Part shown: in pieces, positions 52,494-61,453 of the stretch | Numbering within the stretch: the stretch's first letter is position 1 | How the letters are laid out: every line of letters begins with the position of its first letter | Assembly: GCF_003425985.1 (NCBI RefSeq) | Contig: NZ_CP022985.1 | Span: forward strand, 285,501-349,500 | Reading direction: 5' to 3' | DNA length: 64,000 bases | Origin: Mariniflexile sp. TRM1-10 | GTDB lineage: Bacteria; Bacteroidota; Bacteroidia; Flavobacteriales; Flavobacteriaceae | The notes under the pieces: model-generated | The model's database searches: none | Told to the model about the DNA's origin: nothing | The model's input: only the letters and a program-made list of their open reading frames with translations | Translations under genes and position numbers: made by a program

Positions 52494-52989
52494 AATTATG
52501 TGTATTAGTTAATTTTTCTCTTATTGTTTTTCTGGCTCTAGACAAGGCTACCCGTACTGCTGTATTGTTCATATCTAACATTTTTGCTATCTCGTCTAGA
52601 TCGTATTCTTCTATATCCCGCAATTGAATGACTAATTTTTGCTGTTCGGGCAGGTCTTCAATAATTTTTGACACCCAATGAACGCTATCGTTTAACTCAA
52701 CTTGTTTTTGCAATGATGCGCTGCCGTCTTCATAATTACTATGTACAATTTTTAAATTTTGTGCTTGTTTCGATTTTAATTTATCAAAACAATAATTTTT
52801 GGTCATCGTCATTGAAAACGCTTCAACGTTTTTATAATCTTCAAATTTTGTTTTATTATTCCATAACTTCAAAAATACCTCTTGTGTGGCATCTTCTGCT
52901 TCCTCGGTAGAAACCAGTAATCGCTTTGCTAAACGAAATACTTTATCCTTAAAAGGCATCACAATATTTAAAAACTCGTTTTGAGTCAT
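52480..52989 (-). CDS. ECF-type RNA polymerase sigma factor
   Basis: The 169-residue protein has region 2 (VFRLAKRLLVSTEEAEDATQEVFLKLWNN) and region 4 (LPEQQKLVIQLRDIEEYDLDEIAKMLDMNNTAVRVALSRARKTIRE). This is the standard two-domain ECF layout. It should direct transcription of its own operon (putative anti-sigma, two DUF4252 genes) and possibly others. Overlap with the next gene indicates translational coupling. Confidence 0.94.
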   Translation of the reverse strand: MTQNEFLNIVMPFKDKVFRLAKRLLVSTEEAEDATQEVFLKLWNNKTKFEDYKNVEAFSMTMTKNYCFDKLKSKQAQNLKIVHSNYEDGSASLQKQVELNDSVHWVSKIIEDLPEQQKLVIQLRDIEEYDLDEIAKMLDMNNTAVRVALSRARKTIREKLTNTHNYGIK

Positions 52990-53135
52990 TACTTTGGTTT
53001 GATTAGTTTAAAAACAACTTAGTTAAGGTTATTTGAGATTACGACGAACGACCATCTGTTTTGTTACAAAATATTTATATTTACATAATAATATAGCTAT
53101 TTTTAAGTTTGAAAGCTAAGTATTAAAAATTGTTT

Positions 53136-54566
53136 ATGAAAAATTATAAAGCCCTAATTCTATTAGTAATCGTTTCCTTTTTAAGTACCAGTTGTTTTGA
53201 AGATAGCGACGACAACCAAATTTCAGCAAGTTCAATTAACGATTTTGTTTGGAAAGGGATGAATATTTTTTATTTATATAAAGATAATATCCCTGACCTT
53301 GCAAACGACAAGTTTACAACAGACGAAGTATATGCCGATTATTTAAACAGTTTTTCAAATCCTGAAGATTTATTTGAAAGTCTAATTTATCAAAGAGAAA
53401 CCATTGATAGATTCAGTTGGATTGTAGATGATTATATAGCTTTGCAACAGCAATTTCAGGGAACTTCAATTGTAAACGGTATGGAATTTAGTTTATTTTT
53501 TGCACCTAACAGCACCACTCAAGTTATAGGCGTAGTTAGATTGGTACTTCCTAATACTAGTGCAGATACTAATGGTCTTGAACGAGGCGATATTTTTTAT
53601 GGTATTGATGGCAATGCTTTAAACGAAAATAACTATTCTCAATTTTTAAGTCAAAAATCTTATACTTTAAATATGGGTGTTTTTGATGACAATGGAACAC
53701 CAGAAACTACTGATGATACTATTGTTCCTAATGGTGAAACTATTAATTTAACCAAAGCAGTATATACAGAAAACCCCGTTTACCAAACAGAAATTTTTAA
53801 TATTGGTGGTGAAAATGTGGGCTACTTAGTTTATAATGGCTTTATTGGAGGTTCAGAAAATGAACTAAATACTGTTTTTAGTAACTTCAAGTCTAATAAT
53901 GTACAGCATCTAGTTTTAGATTTAAGATACAATCCCGGTGGAAGTGTCAGTACAGAAACTTATTTGGCAAGTATGATTACAGGACAATTTAAAGGGCAGT
54001 TATTCACTAAACTGATTTATAACAGTAATTTTGAATCTACCAATTATAATTTTACTGATCAAATTGAAAAAGGAAATACAATTAATAGCTTAGGTCTAAG
54101 CAAACTTTATGTATTAACCACTAAAGGATCTGCCTCTGCAAGCGAAGGCCTCATTAACGGATTGACCCCATATATTACAGTTATTCAAATAGGAACAAAT
54201 ACAACAGGTAAAACACAAGCCTCTAGGACACTTTATGATTCTCCAAATTTTGAAAGAGAAGGTGCAAATCCAAATCACACCTATGCAATGCAACCTCTTG
54301 TCGCTGATGCCATGAATAAAAATGACATGAAAGTACCAAATACAGGATTAACTCCATCTATTGGATTTGAATATGAGGAAAAACCTCTTAACTATGGTGT
54401 TTTGGGAGATGTAAACGAACCCTTATTAGCACTCGCCTTGGCTGATATTGAAAACTCAACCGCAAAAATAGCTGTAATCAAATCAAAAACAAAACAATTA
54501 TCTTTGAAACTAATAGTAGATAGCAACGAACTTAATCCTAACAAAGGAGGGATGGTTATTAAATAA
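53136..54566 (+). CDS. S41 family (C-terminal processing-like) peptidase, lipoprotein
   Basis: The protein is 476 residues from ATG 53136 with a lipoprotein signal (LLVIVSFLSTSCFEDS). A PDZ-like region follows (about 130-215, GVVRLVLPNTSADTNGLERGDIFYGIDG). The tail-specific protease domain has VLDLRYNPGGSVST and the nucleophile region TTKGSASASEGLINGLTPY, matching the S41 serine consensus. It lacks long C-terminal extensions. It probably cleaves envelope proteins. TAAGTTTG at 53104-53111 is a possible -7 element. Confidence 0.9.
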   Translation: MKNYKALILLVIVSFLSTSCFEDSDDNQISASSINDFVWKGMNIFYLYKDNIPDLANDKFTTDEVYADYLNSFSNPEDLFESLIYQRETIDRFSWIVDDYIALQQQFQGTSIVNGMEFSLFFAPNSTTQVIGVVRLVLPNTSADTNGLERGDIFYGIDGNALNENNYSQFLSQKSYTLNMGVFDDNGTPETTDDTIVPNGETINLTKAVYTENPVYQTEIFNIGGENVGYLVYNGFIGGSENELNTVFSNFKSNNVQHLVLDLRYNPGGSVSTETYLASMITGQFKGQLFTKLIYNSNFESTNYNFTDQIEKGNTINSLGLSKLYVLTTKGSASASEGLINGLTPYITVIQIGTNTTGKTQASRTLYDSPNFEREGANPNHTYAMQPLVADAMNKNDMKVPNTGLTPSIGFEYEEKPLNYGVLGDVNEPLLALALADIENSTAKIAVIKSKTKQLSLKLIVDSNELNPNKGGMVIK

Positions 54567-54655
54567 CTACATGTAGGCTTTGTATTGAATAAAATGTTTT
54601 TTTTACTTACAATAAGTTTTATTTTCTTATTTTTATGAAATTTAAATTTATAATC

Positions 54656-55861
54656 ATGAAAAAACTTTTACTCTTTTCCTTATTAATTATCATTTCATAT
54701 TCAAAATCTCAAGCTCAATGTGGCAATGCTTATGAAGCTGAACCAATAGACAAGACTCAGCGATTTTACTACACAACCAATACATTATTGAGTGGTGATC
54801 AGCCTAACCCAATTACACCAAGTTCGATTTACTATAGTTTTAAGTTTGAGCTAATTGCAACAGATGGATATGTACTAAAAACAGTGAACATGAACACTAA
54901 TTCTTATGATCGTAGCTATAGTAATGGTTATTTGTATTTTATATCGTGGTATGAAAATGAAAATTGCGCTTATAATGGAGAGCATGGATCAACAATAGCT
55001 TTACGAGTTACTAAAGTCTTATACAAGTCATGGTTCTTTGGAGGTTTTATTCAGGAAAGTATGCTTCCTCTAGGTTCTGAAGTTTGTGCAACGAGCAGGT
55101 TTGCAAGTAGACTCCCTTGTGGCAATACTTCTAATCCTAACTCAAAACCAAACCTGACACTCTCTGGATTTAAAGTTAAAGTTGGTTCAACTACATATGA
55201 TGCTACAGCAACAACAAATAGCACACCTATTTTTAAATATGGAGAAAATCATACTTTTACGTTAACTATAAATAATAATGATGATGGTGATGCAGCGTCT
55301 TCTAATTATAAGCTATTGGTTTCAGAAGAAGCAAAATACCCTAGCATTGGTACTAAGCCTGTTTATGAATATAGAATAGGTAATGCAGGAGCTATTAGTG
55401 CAAACTCAGAAAAAACAGTTACTTTTTCTGAATATTTTTATGACAACATTTCCTCATTAAATTTAGAAAACGATAAAACATATTATATGATTGTTGATGT
55501 TGACTATAATAATAACGTAAATAATGAATCTAATGAAAGTATTACCGACAATGTTAAATATATACCATTTAAGTATACAAAACCAACTACTGGAAAAATA
55601 GCTTTAAAAATTGATTCAAATGGTAGCACTTTAGATATAGATTACGAATTTACATCTGATACAAATTATCTAAGGCTTCAAAATATTTGGTATACACAAT
55701 TAAACTACTTACGGACATTACATGGTCTAACCCCAACAGTTGATGTAAGTCATTTATATGATGGTGTTTATGCATTATATATAAACAATACTTTTGTAAA
55801 AAAGATTGGATTAACTACTGGAAGGACATATACGGGAGGGCCATCACCTCATGAGCCATAA
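54656..55861 (+). CDS. Secreted protein with CARDB-like domain
   Basis: The protein is 401 residues from MKKLLLFSLLIIISYSKSQAQ (an ATG at 54635 adds seven residues before the signal). The N-terminal beta region (about 25-170) has cysteines at CGNAYEAEP, NENCAYNG, SEVCATS and RLPCGN. A CARDB-like adhesion module follows (PNLTLSGFKVKVGSTTYDA...YMIVDVDYNNNVNNESNESITDNV). No T9SS sorting domain is obvious. The C-terminal 90 residues look like a degenerate sorting-type fold (SNGSTLDIDYEF, LYDGVYALYINNTFVKK). The role is unknown. Confidence 0.72.
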   Translation: MKKLLLFSLLIIISYSKSQAQCGNAYEAEPIDKTQRFYYTTNTLLSGDQPNPITPSSIYYSFKFELIATDGYVLKTVNMNTNSYDRSYSNGYLYFISWYENENCAYNGEHGSTIALRVTKVLYKSWFFGGFIQESMLPLGSEVCATSRFASRLPCGNTSNPNSKPNLTLSGFKVKVGSTTYDATATTNSTPIFKYGENHTFTLTINNNDDGDAASSNYKLLVSEEAKYPSIGTKPVYEYRIGNAGAISANSEKTVTFSEYFYDNISSLNLENDKTYYMIVDVDYNNNVNNESNESITDNVKYIPFKYTKPTTGKIALKIDSNGSTLDIDYEFTSDTNYLRLQNIWYTQLNYLRTLHGLTPTVDVSHLYDGVYALYINNTFVKKIGLTTGRTYTGGPSPHEP

Positions 55862-55916
55862 TTGAAGTATGTCGTTTTAACTTAAAAGTAAAAAATCATT
55901 TATTAAGAAAAAGCTT

Positions 55917-56633
55917 GTGCAAAAAATCAAAACCTATTTTAATTGGAGTTCCGGAAAAGACTCTGCGCTAGCTCTTTACTATTTACTACAAGATGGTCGG
56001 TATGCTGTTGATGAATTAATTACAACCATAAATAGCCATTACAATCGTGTGTCTATGCATGGGCTTAGAAAGGAACTCTTAATAGCTCAAACAGAAGCTG
56101 TAAACATAACATCCAATCTTATAGAGCTACCTGAAATGCCTAGTATGGAAATCTACGAGCAAAAAATGCTAGAAACCGTATCGCGATTAAAAAGCGAAGG
56201 TTTTACACATAGTGCTTTTGGCGATATTTTTCTGGAAGATTTAAGAACTTATAGGGAAGAGCAATTAGCCAAGCAAAAGTTAAAAGCTGTATTTCCAATA
56301 TGGAAACGGAACACTAAAGAACTTATTAATGAATTTTTAGATTTAGGTTTTAAAACCATTGTTGTTTGTGCCAATTCAAAATACTTTAATGAAGACTTTG
56401 TTGGAACAATTATAGACAAAAATTTTATTGATAATTTACCCAAAGGTGTCGATCCTTGTGGCGAAAATGGCGAATTTCACACCTTTTGTTTTGATGGTCC
56501 TATCTTCAAAAACCCCATTCCGTTTACTACAGGTGAAAAGGTATATCGTGAATATGACAACCCAAAAACAGAAGACGATTCTATTTGTAAAAATGACAAA
56601 TATGGAATTTGGTATTGTGATTTAATTCCATAA
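55917..56633 (+). CDS. Dph6-like ATP-pyrophosphatase (annotated diphthine-ammonia ligase)
   Basis: The 238-residue protein has a GTG start and begins KTYFNWSSGKDSALALYYLL, the PP-loop (SGKDS) of adenine nucleotide alpha hydrolases. THSAFGDIFLEDLRTYREEQ, PIWKRNTKELINEFLDLGFKTIVVCANSKYF and GENGEFHTFCFDGPIF define the Dph6 family. Diphthamide does not exist in bacteria, so the family name does not describe its role here. It is convergent with btuB and lies in a cobalamin uptake locus. Confidence 0.85.
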   Translation: MQKIKTYFNWSSGKDSALALYYLLQDGRYAVDELITTINSHYNRVSMHGLRKELLIAQTEAVNITSNLIELPEMPSMEIYEQKMLETVSRLKSEGFTHSAFGDIFLEDLRTYREEQLAKQKLKAVFPIWKRNTKELINEFLDLGFKTIVVCANSKYFNEDFVGTIIDKNFIDNLPKGVDPCGENGEFHTFCFDGPIFKNPIPFTTGEKVYREYDNPKTEDDSICKNDKYGIWYCDLIP

Positions 56634-56634
56634 A

Positions 56635-56769
56635 AAAAAAGAGGCTAAAAAGTCCTTTAAATTTAATTTGTCAGGTTGAGCTTGTCGAAACCGATATTGA
56701 TTACCAGTAAGTTAAAATATTTCGACAAGCTCAACATGACATAGAACTAGACTTCTTAGCCTCTTTTTT
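56635..56769. terminator. Bidirectional terminator with a palindromic repeat in its loop
   Basis: AAAAAAGAGGCTAAAAAGTC (56635-56654) pairs with GACTTCTTAGCCTCTTTTTT (56750-56769) at 19 of 20 positions, giving a terminator for the two convergent genes. The 95-nt loop holds a complete palindrome (56669-56741), so one hairpin is nested in another. Confidence 0.75.
56669..56741. repeat. Palindromic repeat, GTTGAGCTTGTCGAAA type
   Basis: The left arm 56669-56690 (TGTCAGGTTGAGCTTGTCG...) and right arm 56720-56741 (inverse, TTTCGACAAGCTCAACATG...) differ at one position over 22 nt. It is related to the CTGAGCGCAGTCGAA elements by the shared TGTCA end and TGAGC..GTCGAA core. Confidence 0.8.
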
Positions 56770-56780
56770 CAATCTATTTT

Positions 56781-58652
56781 TTAAAAATTCAAATTCAATC
56801 CTAAACTCACGTTTCTACCTTTGGTTGTATAGCCAATAATCTCACTGTAATCTTCATTAAAAAGATTGGTTACAGTTGCAAAAAGTTTCACTTTATTATT
56901 GATTAGTTTCTGACTAAAATATAAATCAATTAAAGAAAATGATTTTAATTCCACGTTTTCATATGTTGAAAAATCGGTATCAGTTCTGTCTCCAATAAAT
57001 TGGTAAGTTAATGATGTATAAGTTCTTTCTGAAAAATTATAACCAAAATTAGCATTCACTTTATGCTTAGGCAGGCGCAAACGTAAACCGTCTTGCAATT
57101 CCGTAAACGTATAATTTGTAGAAATTGTTAAATCTTCAATTATGTTAAATGCAGCTTCAACTTCCAACCCATGAACTGTGGCACTTTCCGTAGCATTTTG
57201 GTAACCAGTTGTATAAATAATGGTGTTGTCTTCTTTACGGTTAAAATAAAGTCCGTTCAAACGAAATCCTTTTCTATTCGAAAATTCCAAACCACCTTCA
57301 ATGGTTCTGTTTTCTTCTGGCTCTAAATCTGGATTTGCTCCAAAAAACCCAAACAACTGCGATAAATTAGGTGCTATAAACGATGTGGCGTACGACCCCA
57401 AAGCCTTAACATATCCAGAATTTACTTCAACAGTATACGATGGGTTAAAACTATAAACAAGATAGGAACCATATTCACTATGGTTATTCAATCTAGCTCC
57501 AGCATTCAAATTCAATCCGAAACCTGATACATACACCGCATTTATGTAAGGATCGGACGTTGTATAAGATCGTTCTTGATCAAACAGTGTGTTATAATCA
57601 GCATAGTTAAATCCAACAATGGTATAAAATGTGTCATCAAAAACATATTTATTAAAAGCATCAACCACATAACTTTCCGCTTCATAACTTGTAACAAAAT
57701 CCGAAATACTTTCCCTGTTTATTTCTGTGTAAGCAGCATTCACCTGAAAACTTCCGTTGGCATACGTGAATTTTGGTGAAATCCCAACCCTTTTTTGCTC
57801 ATTTTTATAAGCATCATCTGTATCTGCTAAGATATAGTTTGGTGGTGGAAAACCATCGGTATCGGTTCTTAGCTTATCATAACTTGCAAAAGCAGATAAT
57901 TCAAAAGCATCACAAAAGGTATAGCCTAATTTTAAATTTGTATTGAATCTTGAAAATGCATCCTTTTCAGGATTTTCAGATTTTGCTGCAGATAAACCAT
58001 CAACATACCTGTTTGCAAAACTTGCTAAATAACTAAGCTTATCCAGACTTCCATTTACAGATACGTTGTTATTAAAACTGGCACCATGGTAATTCTGGGC
58101 ATCGGCCGATTGGTTGGTCCCTACCACCGATAAAAAACTAGCGGATATTGGTTTTCTAGATTCTTTTTTAGTCGTAATATTAATGACCGCCGTGGCAGCC
58201 GAATTTCCATATAATGTACTGGCAGCACCTTTAATAATCTCGATGGATTCTACGGTATTTAAATCTATCAAACGCAAATCAAATTCATTGGCAACCAGAG
58301 ACGGGTCGTTTACTTGAACACCATCAATAAGCACCAAAACCTGCCTATTGTTACCTCCTCTTACAAAATATCCTAAATTTATACCTTCAACACTTCTGGT
58401 TCCATTAATTTCGATACCACTTTTGGCATTTATTAATTCGGAAATATTTCGCCCTTGGTTATTCTCAATTTCCGCCCTTGAAATTTTAATAACCGTTTTA
58501 CCTGAATGTTCACGCTTTAATTGGAAACGTGAATCAGAAACAACGACTTCATCAAGTTGCTGCACGTTTGTTGAATCGATTTGCTGTTGCGCAAAGCCAC
58601 ATAATGATATACTTAAACACAGTACACCAAAAACACTTGTTTTTTTGTTCAT
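56781..58652 (-). CDS. btuB: TonB-dependent outer-membrane receptor, BtuB-like (cobalamin)
   Basis: The 623-residue protein has a signal peptide (ending CGFAQQQ) and a TonB-box-like QQLDEVVVSDSRF. The plug domain follows (about 45-150: ISELINAKSGIEINGTRSVEGINLGYFVRGGNNRQVLVLIDGVQVNDPS, TVESIEIIKGAASTLYGNSAATAVINI), then a 22-strand-type barrel ending NVSLGLNLNF. The size matches BtuB (about 594-620). A cobalamin riboswitch in its leader and divergent btuFCD genes support vitamin B12 as substrate. Confidence 0.92.
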   Translation of the reverse strand: MNKKTSVFGVLCLSISLCGFAQQQIDSTNVQQLDEVVVSDSRFQLKREHSGKTVIKISRAEIENNQGRNISELINAKSGIEINGTRSVEGINLGYFVRGGNNRQVLVLIDGVQVNDPSLVANEFDLRLIDLNTVESIEIIKGAASTLYGNSAATAVINITTKKESRKPISASFLSVVGTNQSADAQNYHGASFNNNVSVNGSLDKLSYLASFANRYVDGLSAAKSENPEKDAFSRFNTNLKLGYTFCDAFELSAFASYDKLRTDTDGFPPPNYILADTDDAYKNEQKRVGISPKFTYANGSFQVNAAYTEINRESISDFVTSYEAESYVVDAFNKYVFDDTFYTIVGFNYADYNTLFDQERSYTTSDPYINAVYVSGFGLNLNAGARLNNHSEYGSYLVYSFNPSYTVEVNSGYVKALGSYATSFIAPNLSQLFGFFGANPDLEPEENRTIEGGLEFSNRKGFRLNGLYFNRKEDNTIIYTTGYQNATESATVHGLEVEAAFNIIEDLTISTNYTFTELQDGLRLRLPKHKVNANFGYNFSERTYTSLTYQFIGDRTDTDFSTYENVELKSFSLIDLYFSQKLINNKVKLFATVTNLFNEDYSEIIGYTTKGRNVSLGLNLNF

Positions 58653-58737
58653 TTTAATGAAAAATTACTCGAGAATCGCATGGATTATCATACGCAAACT
58701 TTTATCCCGAAAGTTTAACTTATTTGTTTTGAAAAAA

Positions 58738-58985
58738 GGCAGGTCTCCTGACTTGTTTTATGTTATTTAACCTTCCCAACATTAAAGCCAGTGGTTTTTA
58801 GAAGTAAATAACATCCCTAAATGGGGTGCTGAAACAAGTTCAGCAAAAACTTACAGTTGCGGGAACAGTTCTGGAATTGTTAAATTACGATTGACGAATT
58901 ACGATTTCAACAATCGTAAATCTTAAATCTAAATTCGTAAATCAACGCACCAGATTCCCTTTTAATTCATCTACTTGAATAGATA
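58738..58985 (-). promoter_or_regulatory. Cobalamin riboswitch upstream of btuB, with a 68-nt insert
   Basis: On the minus strand the conserved blocks appear in order: GGGAATCTGGTGC, AATTCCAGAACTG, TTCCCGCAACTGTAAG, AAGCCACTGG (B12-box region), and GTCAGGAGACCTGCC close to btuB. These match the cobalamin (B12) riboswitch core. Between GGTGC and AATTCC, normally contiguous or nearly so, lie 68 extra nt (58879-58946) that can fold into a stem. It presumably represses btuB when adenosylcobalamin is abundant. It ends about 85 nt before the btuB start. Confidence 0.9.
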
Positions 58986-59055
58986 AAACCAAATTTCGCT
59001 GCAAAAGTAAACATTTTGTATAATGATTTATTCAAAAGATTAAATAATCTTACTT

Positions 59056-60222
59056 TTGAAAAAAGTAAAAAACCGACTCTTGAAAAAAACCATCTTATTC
59101 TTTTTGTTTATATGTTTCATAGCATGTAAAAACGACCCTAACAAACAACTTCCCGAAGTTCTTGAAGGCGAATCATTAGTATTGAACTATGCCAAAGGAT
59201 TTTCGGTTATAGATTATGGCACTTATAAAATTTTAGAAATAAAAAATCCGTGGCCAAAAGCTGAGAAAACCTATCGGTTTGCTTTAGTTCAAGAAGAGAT
59301 GCTACCAAAAATCACATTAAACAGCGATGAATTTGAAGGTATTATTACGATTCCCATTAAAAAACTGGTCGTAACATCAACCACACACATTCCTTCCTTA
59401 GAATTATTGAACGTGGAGCAAACATTGGTTGGCTTTCCGGGAATCGATTATATTTCTTCTAAAAAAACCCGAAATAGAATTGAAAACGGCTTGGTTCGTG
59501 AATTAGGCAAAAACGAAGGCATTAATACCGAAGTATTGCTAGAACTAAAACCAGATGTTGTTGTTGGTTTTGGTATTGATGGCAACAACCGGACTTTTGA
59601 AACCATAAAAAAATCGGGGATTCCAGTAATTTTTAATGGCGATTGGGTTGAAGAATCGCCACTTGCTAAAGCCGAATGGGTTAAGTTTTTTGGGGTACTA
59701 TTCAATAAAGAAAAAGAAGCCGATGCTGTTTTCAATACCATTGAACAAAATTATTTGGAAGCTAAAAAATTGGCTAAAAACACTAAAAACCAACCTACTA
59801 TTCTAAGTGGTGCCATGCATAACGACATTTGGTATTTGCCCAATGGCACCAGCACCGAAGCACAACTTTTAAAGGATGCCAACGCCAATTATTTGTGGAA
59901 CGACTCCAAAGGTACTGGCAGCTTATCGCTTAATTTTGAAACCGTTTATTCCAAAGCCAAAGATGCTGATATTTGGTTAAGTCCATCTAATTATACCAGT
60001 AAGGAAGCCCTTAAAAACGGGAATTCGCATCATGCCATGTTTGAAGCATTTCAAAACAACACTATCTATTCATCTATAAGTACCACAGGAAAATCCGGCG
60101 GTATTTTATATTTTGAGTTGGGTTCTACCCGACCCGATTTGATTTTAAAAGATCTTATTAAAATTTGCCATCCAGAACTCTTAAAAAATCATGACCTTTA
60201 CTTTTTTAAACCTTTAGAATAA
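59056..60222 (+). CDS. btuF: Cobalamin ABC transporter substrate-binding lipoprotein, BtuF-like
   Basis: The 388-residue protein starts at TTG 59056. A second in-frame TTG at 59080 gives KKTILFFLFICFIACKN as the lipoprotein signal directly and is about equally likely. The periplasmic binding protein 2 fold is shown by LVVTSTTHIPSLELLNVEQTLVGFPG, LLELKPDVVVGFG, IPVIFNGDWVEESPLAKAEWVKFFG and DADIWLSPSNYTS. Divergent from the riboswitch-btuB unit and directly joined to permease and ATPase genes, it probably delivers B12 to them. A metal-chelate substrate is the alternative. Confidence 0.85.
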   Translation: MKKVKNRLLKKTILFFLFICFIACKNDPNKQLPEVLEGESLVLNYAKGFSVIDYGTYKILEIKNPWPKAEKTYRFALVQEEMLPKITLNSDEFEGIITIPIKKLVVTSTTHIPSLELLNVEQTLVGFPGIDYISSKKTRNRIENGLVRELGKNEGINTEVLLELKPDVVVGFGIDGNNRTFETIKKSGIPVIFNGDWVEESPLAKAEWVKFFGVLFNKEKEADAVFNTIEQNYLEAKKLAKNTKNQPTILSGAMHNDIWYLPNGTSTEAQLLKDANANYLWNDSKGTGSLSLNFETVYSKAKDADIWLSPSNYTSKEALKNGNSHHAMFEAFQNNTIYSSISTTGKSGGILYFELGSTRPDLILKDLIKICHPELLKNHDLYFFKPLE

Positions 60223-61254
60223 TTGCCGAATTCAAAAACATATAACCTGTCATTTTTGGTATTATTTCTTATACTGATGCTCTGTTTTTTAACAAACATA
60301 AGTTTGGGGTCTGTTTATATTCCGCTTAAAGATGTTTTCAATAGTCTTATAGGCAGTAGCACCGAACAGGAAACATGGCAACACATCATTCAAAATTATA
60401 GGTTACCAAAAGCCTTAACCGCTATATTAGTTGGTTCTGGCTTGGGCATTTCAGGTTTATTAATGCAAACCTTATTTAGAAATCCATTAGCAGGCCCTTT
60501 TGTGTTGGGTATAAGTTCGGGAGCCAGTTTAGGGGTCGCATTGGTCATTCTGGGCTCCTCGGTATTTGGCGGTGTTTTCATGACGTTTTTAATTTCAAAA
60601 TGGAGCATTGTCATTGCTGCCAGTTTAGGTAGTTTTTTAGTGTTGCTGGCGGTTTTAATGGTATCATTAAAAGTGCGTGATACCATGGCGATACTTATCA
60701 TTGGGCTGATGTTTGCAAGCATTACGGCAGCCATTGTAAGCGTGCTTTCATACTTTGGGTCTGCACAACAACTGCAACAATACATTTTCTGGGGCTTTGG
60801 TAGCTTAGGGAATTTATCTTGGGATGAGTTAATGATCTTTTTTATCATTTACTGCCTAGGCCTCATAATAAGTTTAACCTCTGTAAAATCGTTAAACACC
60901 ATGCTTTTAGGTGAAAATTACGCCAAAAGTTTAGGTTTGAACATTAAAAGAAGTCGGTTTGTAATTATTATTGCAACCAGTTTATTGGCAGGAACCATTA
61001 CGGCATTTACGGGACCCATCGCATTTATAGGTTTAGCCATTCCGCATTTAACACGACAGGTTTTCAATACATCCAATCATAAAATATTATTACCAGCCGT
61101 TTTTTTATTTGGTGCCATCGTCATGCTTATTTGCGACAGCATTGCGCAAGTACCCAATAGCGATTACACCTTACCAATTAATGCCATTACATCTTTAGTA
61201 GGTGCGCCGGTGGTTATTTGGTTGCTGGTTAGGAAACGGAAAATGGTTTTTTAG
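60223..61254 (+). CDS. btuC: FecCD-family ABC transporter permease, BtuC-like
   Basis: The 343-residue protein has about ten membrane helices. Conserved segments are YRLPKALTAILVGSGLGISGLLMQTLFRNPLAGPFVLGISSGASLGVAL, FWGFGSLGNLSWDEL and the cytoplasmic coupling region GPIAFIGLAIPHLTRQVF. It follows btuF with no gap (stop TAA, then TTG start at 60223). It forms the channel of the importer with BtuD. Confidence 0.9.
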   Translation: MPNSKTYNLSFLVLFLILMLCFLTNISLGSVYIPLKDVFNSLIGSSTEQETWQHIIQNYRLPKALTAILVGSGLGISGLLMQTLFRNPLAGPFVLGISSGASLGVALVILGSSVFGGVFMTFLISKWSIVIAASLGSFLVLLAVLMVSLKVRDTMAILIIGLMFASITAAIVSVLSYFGSAQQLQQYIFWGFGSLGNLSWDELMIFFIIYCLGLIISLTSVKSLNTMLLGENYAKSLGLNIKRSRFVIIIATSLLAGTITAFTGPIAFIGLAIPHLTRQVFNTSNHKILLPAVFLFGAIVMLICDSIAQVPNSDYTLPINAITSLVGAPVVIWLLVRKRKMVF

Positions 61255-61450
61255 ATTATTAGACAAGTTAGATTGTTAGACCTGTTAGATTGTTAGACAA
61301 ATTAGACTTGTTAGACAAATTAGACTCTTTTAAAACTTTGAAACTCTGAAACTTTGTAGCTCTGTAACTCTGTAACTTTGAAACTTTATAACTCCATAAC
61401 CTTATAACCTTATAACTTTATAACTTTATAACTTTATAACCTCAATCAAA
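61255..61450. repeat. Long degenerate tandem-repeat tract between btuC and btuD
   Basis: The first part repeats ttagattgttagaca-type units (61255-61325), the next aaactttgaaactctg-type units (61330-61390), and the last ttataaccttataactttataac (61390-61440). The 200-bp tract splits an otherwise tightly packed operon. Confidence 0.75.
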
Positions 61451-61453
61451 TCA

